Made by a program: the position numbers and the translations under genes. A model generated the notes under the pieces. It was not told where the DNA came from. It did not search any database and worked only from the letters and a program-made list of their open reading frames with translations. This document shows, piece after piece, positions 56,914-64,000 of a DNA stretch of 64,000 nt. The DNA is from Charina bottae (Eukaryota; Chordata; Lepidosauria; Squamata; Charinaidae), in NCBI GenBank assembly GCA_023362775.1, contig JALMGJ010000001.1, forward strand, positions 93,280,501 to 93,344,500, read 5' to 3'. Every line of letters starts with the position of its first letter. The stretch's first letter is position 1.

Positions 56914-57245
56914 TAAAGGTAAAGGTTCCCCCCGCACATTTGTGCAGTCGTGTCCGACTCTAGGGGCCGGTGCTCATCTCCGTTTGTTAGCCGAAGAGCC
57001 AGCGTTGTCCGAAGACGCTTCCGCGGTCATGTGGCCGACATGACGCATGCAGAACGCTGTTACCTACCCACCGAAGTGGTACCTATTCATCTACTTGCAT
57101 TTGCATGCTTTCGAATTGCTAGGTTGGCAAGAGCTGGGGCTAGTGCGGGAGCTCACTCCGCCACGCGGGGCTAGGGATTCGAACCTCCGAACTTGCGATC
57201 TTCCGATCGACAAGCCTGGCGTCTTACCCGCTGAGCCACCGGGTA
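56914..57245 (-). mobile_element. Sauria SINE
   Basis: Reverse copy from gtaaaggtaaaggttccccc to cttacccgctgagccaccgg. It lies at the edge of the L2 piece. A clear target duplication is not visible. Confidence 0.9.
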
Positions 57246-58223
57246 GTCCCTCAAATAACCCTCAAATAATTTAAACTTGTTTTAAAATATCAGGTGGTCT
57301 GTTTGGGTGTGTTTTTTTAATATCTCAGTTCTTCTGGAAGGAAAGTAAAGCAGCAAGAGTCACGAGGAGTGCTCATGTCCCAGTTGAAGTTCCATTTGGT
57401 ATGCCAGCTGTGCTCTTGGGCATAGAAAATCTGGCCAGTGTTATATTTTAGACACCTGTGATACAGGGGTCTAAAGATACCTCTAGTATCTTAAACTATC
57501 TGTATTTTCCCTATATCAACATGCATTATACATGTGCAAAATCTGCTATTTTTATCATTTTGTGAACTTTGCATTTTAACTGCTGGGTGGAGGTTCGCTT
57601 ACTAAGAACAACTTACCTGTGCTTTGTTCACTCTCAATATTGGGAATAGCTCTTGGATCATCCCAGTTAATTAGCCCAATATCTAGGTTAGCTTTCCTTT
57701 GCCTGGTACCTCCATGCAGACTCAGCTGATTGAGGGTGTCTAAACTCTGGAGGACATAGGAGTTCAGTAGGAGCCACCAGGATATTATACACATTATGAA
57801 GTTGTTGCATAAATGATGAGAATAATGCAATTTGCACAATGAAGTCATGACACATGTGACATCACTTCTCCCCCATCCGATTGCCTGTGCAGGTTGGGGA
57901 ACACTGTTATAGGGGACTCTGCTCATGTAATAATTTCCTGCATGAGTTAACTATGTTGTAAAAGGTTTTAGAGACAAACAACAGTGTTCTAGGTAGAAAT
58001 TATTTGTGGGCGTATTCTTCACCTGGCTTCTTTGTCAATAATCCTGGAACTGCAGCCCTGTCAAGGGCAGGGTAGGGCTGTTTAACAGGATCCTCACCAA
58101 ACAGCGAGAACCAGGATTTGGGGGGAGTGATTGCAGGATCACATGTGTAGACACTTAGATTATTTTTATAGCTTAGTAGACATGAGCAAGTCGTCAGAGT
58201 GACCAAGTACAGAAGTGAGTAGG
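57246..58223. other. Intronic sequence, nothing recognised
   Basis: No recognised repeat or exon. Confidence 0.4.
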
Positions 58224-58231
58224 AGCTAAGT

Positions 58232-58690
58232 CAGAGCTTTCCAAACTGTGTGTCGGGACACGTTAGTGTGTCGGCTGCAGTGTCTGGGTGTGTCGCGTGC
58301 TGCCTCCGAGCCCTGCCAGGATTCCATGCAGGTCCTAGTGCCTGCCTTGTGCCTTGCTGCCTCCAAACCTGCCCTGCCAGGATTCCATGCAGGTCCTAGT
58401 GCCTGCCTTGTGCCTCGCTGCCTCCAAACCTGCTGTGATTCCGCGCAGGTCCTAGTGCCCGCCTTGTGCCTTGCTGCCTCCGAGCCCTGCCAGGATTCCG
58501 CGCAGGTCCTAGTGCCTGCCTTGTGCCTTGCTGCCTCCAAACCTGCTGTGATTCCACACAGGTCCTAGTGCCTGCCTTGTGCCCTGCTGTAAGAGTGTGT
58601 CGCGAAATGACGCCCTGCTGTAAGAGTGTGTCGCGAAATGATGCATGTCTAAAAAGTGTGTCACGAACATGAAAAGTTTGGAAAGCTCTG
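58232..58690. mobile_element. hAT MITE with internal minisatellite, copy 3 (5 units)
   Basis: Same ends as 24243-24730. Exact 8-bp duplication agctaagt at 58224-58231 and 58691-58698. Five internal units. The unique right shoulder (ctgctgtaagagtgtgtcgc) is itself duplicated in tandem near 58584-58640. Confidence 0.9.
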
Positions 58691-58859
58691 AGCTAAGTGA
58701 TAGAGTATTTGCTTTGTACCTAACAGTTTCTTGGTATCTCTAGTTAATGATGGAAAAAAACATCTGAAATTTAGAAGAGCAGCTTCCAGTGGGTATAAAT
58801 GAGCCTTTACTAACCTACACCCAGTTGGGGAAACCTAAAATAGATAATAAGCTATATCA

Positions 58860-59380
58860 GGGTTTTTTAGAGTGTGGTCCTAGGATCCCTGGGGGTCCCC
58901 CGAGACCGTCTCAGGGGTCTGCAAAATCAAAATTATTTGCTAGTCTGTTGAAATTTTTTTTTATCCGTTCAATCGTGTGCGATTTTCGGAGAATGCCTTG
59001 ACAAGTCCCTGCAGTTTTCTTGGCAAGAAGTGGTTTGCCATTGCTTCTTCCTAGGGCTGAGAGTGACTGGCCCAGGGTCACCCAGCTGGCTTTGTGCCTA
59101 AGGTGGGACTAGAACTCATGGTCTCCAGGTTTCTAGCCTGATGCCTTAACCCCTACACTAAACTGGCTCTCTGTTGAAAAATACTACAATATTAAAATCC
59201 CATCAGACAATCGTGAGATGTAGTAGTGGCAGTGAATGTGTCAATTTTAATTTTTAATATGGTAAATATCAATAAATATAACCCATACAAATAGAAGGTC
59301 CTCCATAATTTTTAAAAGTGGGAAGGGGTCCTGAGAGCAAAAGGTTTTAATAAACACTGAGCTAGATGGACCATTGGCCT
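58860..59380. mobile_element. Unclassified old repeat hosting a SINE
   Basis: agggttttttagagtgtggt, then gggggtcccccgagaccgtc resembles a hAT-type start. The sequence resumes after the SINE (58954-59169) and ends near cactgagctagatggaccat. Boundaries are uncertain. Confidence 0.3.
58954..59169 (-). mobile_element. Squamate tRNA-SINE, reverse copy
   Basis: It is flanked by tctgttgaaa (58944-58953 and 59170-59179). On the plus strand the tail atccgttcaatcgtgtgcga is followed by gcaagaagtggtttgccatt, the B-box region (ggtgggactagaactcatgg) and the A-box end. It shows the long-tail variant also seen at 15345-15590. Confidence 0.9.
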
Positions 59381-60497
59381 GATGAAGTATAAGCAGCTTC
59401 CTTTCTTCTGAATTTGTATTTAAAGTAATAATTAAAACTGCATATCAATAAAGCCTGGATCAGTTATGTCCGTTGGCATTGCTATCTTACTTTGCAATTA
59501 AGGAAAACGTATGAGGTATGTGGATTAATTCTATGTCTTCTATAAATTTTTCTCTGATTAAATTAGCTGCCCTCCTACACCTGCTCTGATTCTTTCTTCA
59601 ATTGCTGGACCTTTGGTTAATTCCAGGTACCGTTAAGGGGTTTCTGATTCTCCTGTCTATTGTGCTTGTATGAAATATGGGGAACCCATTTCAAAAACTT
59701 GATAGTAATGCTTTTAAAAATGGTTAAACAGCTGCTTTGGAAGATGATTTAACAGAACAGAACAGAATTTCATCCTTCCTACATTTTCAGAATTATCTAT
59801 GGATAGATTTGTGTTTTGACGTCCTTTCTTTTGATGTATCATTTCTTGTATCATTTTGGTAAAGACTTGGAATCCCTACCTACCTCACATTTCACTCTCT
59901 GTTCCTGATAAAATATATCTGTTTGATCACTATTAACATTCAGAGTTCCCTCACTTGATACTGTTTTGTTTTCTATGTCTGGCAAGCTTATAGGAAATAC
60001 TTAGGAAATTCACTAGGTTCTCCTTCAAATATACATTTCTTCTAAAGAGAATATCAATCTTATTGATGAGTAATAGTCCAATGATGCATTGGTAACAGTG
60101 ATCAAATTTTTCCTGCCCTTATCAATTTCACTGCAGACCAGAGAGGAAAAGTTCTGAACACAACAGAGATGGGGTAAGTATACCAGGAAGAAGAGGAGTT
60201 ATCACTTCAGAGCATGATTGGGTTGTAACTGAGTCCATTGATAAGGGTAAGACACCTGAAGCTAACATTCAGGGGAGGCACATAACGAAATGTCTTCTAT
60301 ACTAGCTACGATGGATATGGTGACAGTAGCATCTGTGACAAGCTACCATGTTGTCAGAATGATGGTATGTGCATCATGATAACATTCCACAAATGATGCA
60401 GTTATGATATCAGATATGTAAGCTGCATTATTTGCATGATGATATCATAACACATGAATCATCCCTTATTCCCCTTGCTCCCTCCCCCATGGACGTA
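59381..60497. other. Intronic sequence, nothing recognised
   Basis: AT-rich, unique-looking, no exon evident. Confidence 0.4.
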
Positions 60498-60929
60498 CAG
60501 GTAGTCCTCACTTACCGACTGCAATTTGGACCTGCATCTCCATTGCTCAGTGATGCGGTCATAAAGTAAAATGTCACTTGAATGCACCTGACTTATGACA
60601 TCAGTTCCCGCTGCCGTCGTTAAGCAAATCTCCACGGGTCGTTAAGCGCAATGTCACATGACCACAATTTGTGACTTCCTGCTGGCTTCCCCATTGACTT
60701 TTCTGGTCAGAAGCTGGCTGTGAAGGTCGCAAATGGCGATCATATGCCTGCAGGATTCTGCAACCGTTGTAAATGCATGCCGGTTGTCAAGCACCCAAAT
60801 CGTGATCAAGTGGCTGCGGAGATACTGCGATGGCTGCAACTTTGAGGACCAGTTGTAAGTCTCCTTTTTCAGCGCTGTTGTAACTTTGAATGGTTGCTGA
60901 ATGAGTGGCTGGTAAGGGAGGACTACCTG
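60498..60929. mobile_element. TA-flanked MITE (mariner/Tigger-like), copy 3
   Basis: Ends CAGGTAGTCCTC and AGGACTACCTG with TA at 60496-60497 and 60930-60931. At 432 bp it is the longest copy. The interior has repeated gtcgttaagcaaatc-type segments. Non-coding. Confidence 0.8.
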
Positions 60930-61189
60930 TATATGTGTGGTGACATTTTAAATGGAAAGAGCATCAATGCGTAAGTGAGCAGGGGTGGTGGAAGCAATAA
61001 TGAATGCGCGTGGGGGAAGAATTTTTTAACACATTTATCATAGAATTTATATCCCCCACCTTTCTGTTAATTCCAACATTCAAGGCAGCCTTTTAACAAT
61101 AAGAAATACTGAATATAAAATAACAAAATTAATATAGTTTAGAATCAAAATTAAAATATTAAAATAATTAACAATTAAAAACTGAGTGA

Positions 61190-62640
61190 AAGAGATGTTC
61201 GTTTACCATTACTGGAGTATTGGGAGGTAAATGTACCTAATTAGGGAGTGCTTTCCATAGCCTGGTAACCACAGAAGAGATGACCCTTTTCCCCATACCC
61301 AGCAGTTAAGCTTCTGTCAATAAGGATATCTTCAGGAAGGCCTCTTCTGCAGACCTGAGTAATTGGCAGCTTCACAGCAGGAGAATTAGTCCTGCAAATG
61401 ATGAAGCGATAAGCCTAATTAAAAGTCATTACCAGTACCTTGGGGCGCAATGGCTCAGTGGTTAAGACGCTAGGCTTGTCGGTGGTTCGAGACCTGAGCG
61501 CCGCGTGACGAAGTGAGCTCCCGCACTCGCCCCAGCTCTTGCCAACCTAGCAATTCGAAAGCATGCAAATGCAAGTAGATGAATAGGTACCACTTCGGTG
61601 GGATGGTAACAGCGTTCCACGTGCATCATGCCGGCCACATGACCGTGTAAGCGTCTTTGGACAGCGCTGGCTCTTCGGCTAAGAAACGGAGATGAGCACC
61701 GCCCCCTAGAGTTGGACACGACTGTGCAGGGGAAAACCTTTACCTTTTTTTTACCAGTACCTTAAATATGGTGCCCAATAGCCAATTGGTATCCAATGCA
61801 GATCTTCTACTCCAGGTATGGTATGATCCTTGTACCAGTTTCAGTCTGTATTTTGCACCAGTTGCAATTTCTGGATACTTTTCAAGGGTAGCCACATGTA
61901 AAGCACATTGTGGTAGTCAAGTTGTACCCAAGACATGGATAACTGTTGCTTAAAAAGGGCCACAGTTGGCATACTAGATGTAATTGTGTAAATTGTCATA
62001 GCCATCACCTGCAAATCCAGTGACAGCTGGGGGTAAAGGAGTACTGCAAACTTGTTCTTTCTGGGGGAGTGAAATCCCATCTAGAATAGGCTTCATCTCA
62101 ATCCCAAAGTCCAGTTATTTGCTTACCAGCAGTACCTTTGCCTTATCTAAATTTAATTTCAGATTTTTCTCCCTCTAGCCCATTATTGATACTAGGAAGC
62201 ATTCAAGAGTACCAGTTGCTTCCTTGGAGTTAGAAAATAGGGAGTAGTAGAGCTGGGTGTCATTAGCATATTGATGACCTTCCCTAGTAACTTCATATTA
62301 AATAGCCTAGAAGACAAGATAGAATCCTGAGGAGTAATGATACAGGTGTCAAATAGTAGACCACCAGCCCTGCCTTTTGAGTACATCCCAACTGGAAGGA
62401 CTGGAACCACTGCAAAACAATAGCCCTAAAAGTCCAAATCCCATTAGATGGCTCAGAGGGATCCCATGGTTGATCCCATGGCCAATGGTATTGAAAACCA
62501 CTGAGAGATTCAAGAGGACTAGCAGGATGAACTCCTCCCACCTAATTTCCAACAAAGATAATTACCAAAGCAAACAGAGCAATATCAGTACCATATCCTG
62601 GAAGAAACCTGATTGAAATGAATCAATCGCTTTCATTTAG
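61190..62640 (-). pseudogene. L2-type LINE ORF2 remnant
   Basis: Read on the minus strand: LVLLNLSVVFNTIGHGI (RT motif A region) near 62520; a PQDSILSSRLFNMKLLG stretch (the PQGS motif) near 62310; then LDYHNVLYMWLPLKSIQKLQ and LVQN near 61880. These are the RT core and following region of L2 ORF2 in order. Stops and frameshifts are frequent and the catalytic YADD is not intact. A Sauria SINE (61442-61752) splits the 3' part. Confidence 0.75.
61442..61752 (+). mobile_element. Sauria SINE
   Basis: Forward copy with the 11-bp duplication accagtacctt at 61431-61441 and 61753-61763. Head ggcgcaatggctcagtggtt; tail agagttggacacgactgtgc then cctttacctttttttt. It is inserted in an L2 remnant. Confidence 0.95.
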
Positions 62641-62842
62641 ATACATCTGGAGCTATGTGGACATATACTTTTTGTCCCCCTTATCAAAGAAATTATTTTC
62701 AGGGGGTGGGCTCACACAAATCCAATTGTTTCAATAAAGATACAACAATAAAATACTTTAAGAGCAAGAGTGTTTTCCAAAGCTGGATTGCCACTGCAAG
62801 AAGGATTTGATCCTCAATTAGCACCAGCCTAACCTCACTCAG

Positions 62843-63175
62843 AAAGGGGCATGGTGGCTCAGCGGGTAAGACGCCAGGCTTGTTGATCGGAGAATGCAAG
62901 TTCGGAGGTTCGAATCCCTAGCCCTGCGTGCAGAGTGAGCTCCTGCACTAGCTCCAGCTCTTGCCAACCTAGCAATTTGAAAGCATGCAAATGCAAGTAG
63001 ATGAATAGGTACCACTTCGGTGGGTAGGTAACAGCGTTCCACGCGTGTCATGCGGCCACATGACCGCGGAAGCGTCTTCGGACAACGCTGGCTCTTCGGC
63101 TAACAAACGGAGATGAGCACCGGCCCCTAGAGTCGGACACGACTGCACAAATGTGCGGGGGGAAACTTTACCTTT
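62843..63175 (+). mobile_element. Sauria SINE
   Basis: Forward copy with a 12-bp duplication, aacctcactcag (62831-62842) versus aacctcattcag (63176-63187), one change. Head gcatggtggctcagcgggta; B box gaggttcgaatccctagc; BovB-like tail agagtcggacacgactgcac. Confidence 0.95.
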
Positions 63176-63187
63176 AACCTCATTCAG

Positions 63188-64000
63188 TGGGGATGCCTGA
63201 AGAATGTCTATCTTGTGTGATATTGAAAAGAAGGCAGGTGGACATTGAGGTGTCCTGCTCTGTTTAGATAAGCATCACACTTTGAATGGTTGTTGGAAAA
63301 ATATAGGATGTTGAGTCAAATCTGAAGGCAGATGTTGCAGATGGTAGTCATAATTTACATGGCAATTTCTGAAACAATTTTCAGGTGGCCTTCAAAGTCA
63401 GTTCCATGTATGACTTGAAGAAGATACCGAATGAATGAATGAATGAATGAATGAATGAATGAATGAATGAATGTTTTAAAGCATTATTGGGAGCATTCCC
63501 TTAAGCTTTCTAAAATGAGTAGAAATTATTCACCTTTCTTGATTCATGAGGATTCCAAAGTGGGATTAGTAATTAGGATTATAACCATAACATTGCAGCA
63601 TTATATTATTTATTCCTTTAAGGAACATTTATTCCACCTTTCCAGCTACAACTTGCTTGAGGCACCTGAATGAAATAGTAGAAAATTAACACAAATACAA
63701 AACCATTTTGCAAAAGCAATAATTAAAAGAATGTAAATTATGCACTGATTTTCACAGGGGGAGCAAAACAAAGTCAGCAGTGAGAACTCGTTACTTTGTC
63801 AAGGCAAAATCCTGTCAGAACAGAACAGATTTTAGCAGTGTGAAAGACCAATCGAGAGGAGCTAAACAGGTCATGGTTTACAACAGTGCAGGTCTGCATC
63901 CTTGTCCCATCAGCACAGCTCAAGCAGGCAGCTTTTTTGCTGCTAGCTCTGAGTAGGCAGTTTGATATAGTAAGAGGAAATCCTTCAAGCAAGCATGCAG
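63188..64000. other. Intronic sequence with (GAAT)n tract
   Basis: Only the (GAAT)n tract at 63428-63472 is recognised. Confidence 0.4.
63428..63472. repeat. (GAAT)n microsatellite
   Basis: About eleven pure GAAT units without an attached SINE. Confidence 0.95.

Overview
The window looks like nuclear DNA of a squamate reptile (lizard or snake). The main reason is its repeats. There are five Sauria SINEs, several copies of the squamate tRNA-derived SINE with the TGGTCTAGTGGTTAAGGC head, RTE-BovB, L2, CR1 and L1 LINE pieces, Penelope-like elements (PLEs), and many short hAT and TA-flanked MITEs. I see no bacterial or viral gene organisation, and almost every long open frame is a shadow of a repeat.

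Layout. Positions 1-35.6 kb look intergenic: mostly unique, AT-balanced sequence broken by repeats. The most striking part is 17.9-21.0 kb, a near-perfect 2.3-kb palindrome of two head-to-head PLE copies with a 15-bp target duplication, followed by a BovB 3' piece. At 23.7-25.2 kb an L1 has inserted beside a second, short PLE palindrome and carries an internal hAT MITE. At 28.2-29.7 kb is a nearly open LINE reverse transcriptase whose 5' part is inverted (twin priming), flanked by a 13-bp duplication. A 0.5-kb element at 16.5-17.0 kb shares the 3' end of that LINE and looks like its internally deleted, non-autonomous form.

A CpG-rich block at about 35.7-37.6 kb is the one clear host promoter. 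It holds a probable non-coding first exon (splice donor at 36115/36116, + strand). About 16.7 kb downstream, after a strong polypyrimidine tract and AG, is a second exon (52862-53100). It carries an in-frame upstream stop, an ATG at 53032 and 23 codons before a consensus donor (AAG|gtaagg). I could not identify the gene from this short N-terminus. Its first intron (36116-52861) holds a decayed non-LTR element (38.7-41.8 kb) and several MITEs. The second intron (from 53101) runs to the end of the window with no further exon that I can see.

The mobile elements explain each other's disruptions. hAT and SINE copies sit inside LINEs and SINEs with exact target duplications, so an insertion order can be read directly. 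The points most worth follow-up are: the PLE palindromes with their conserved hammerhead-like stem-loops; the hAT MITE family carrying an internal minisatellite in 3, 5 and 6 units; the LINE/derivative pair; the SINE whose B-box segment is tandemly multiplied; and an uncatalogued palindromic repeat family with GGCTGNGTTCACAC-type ends.
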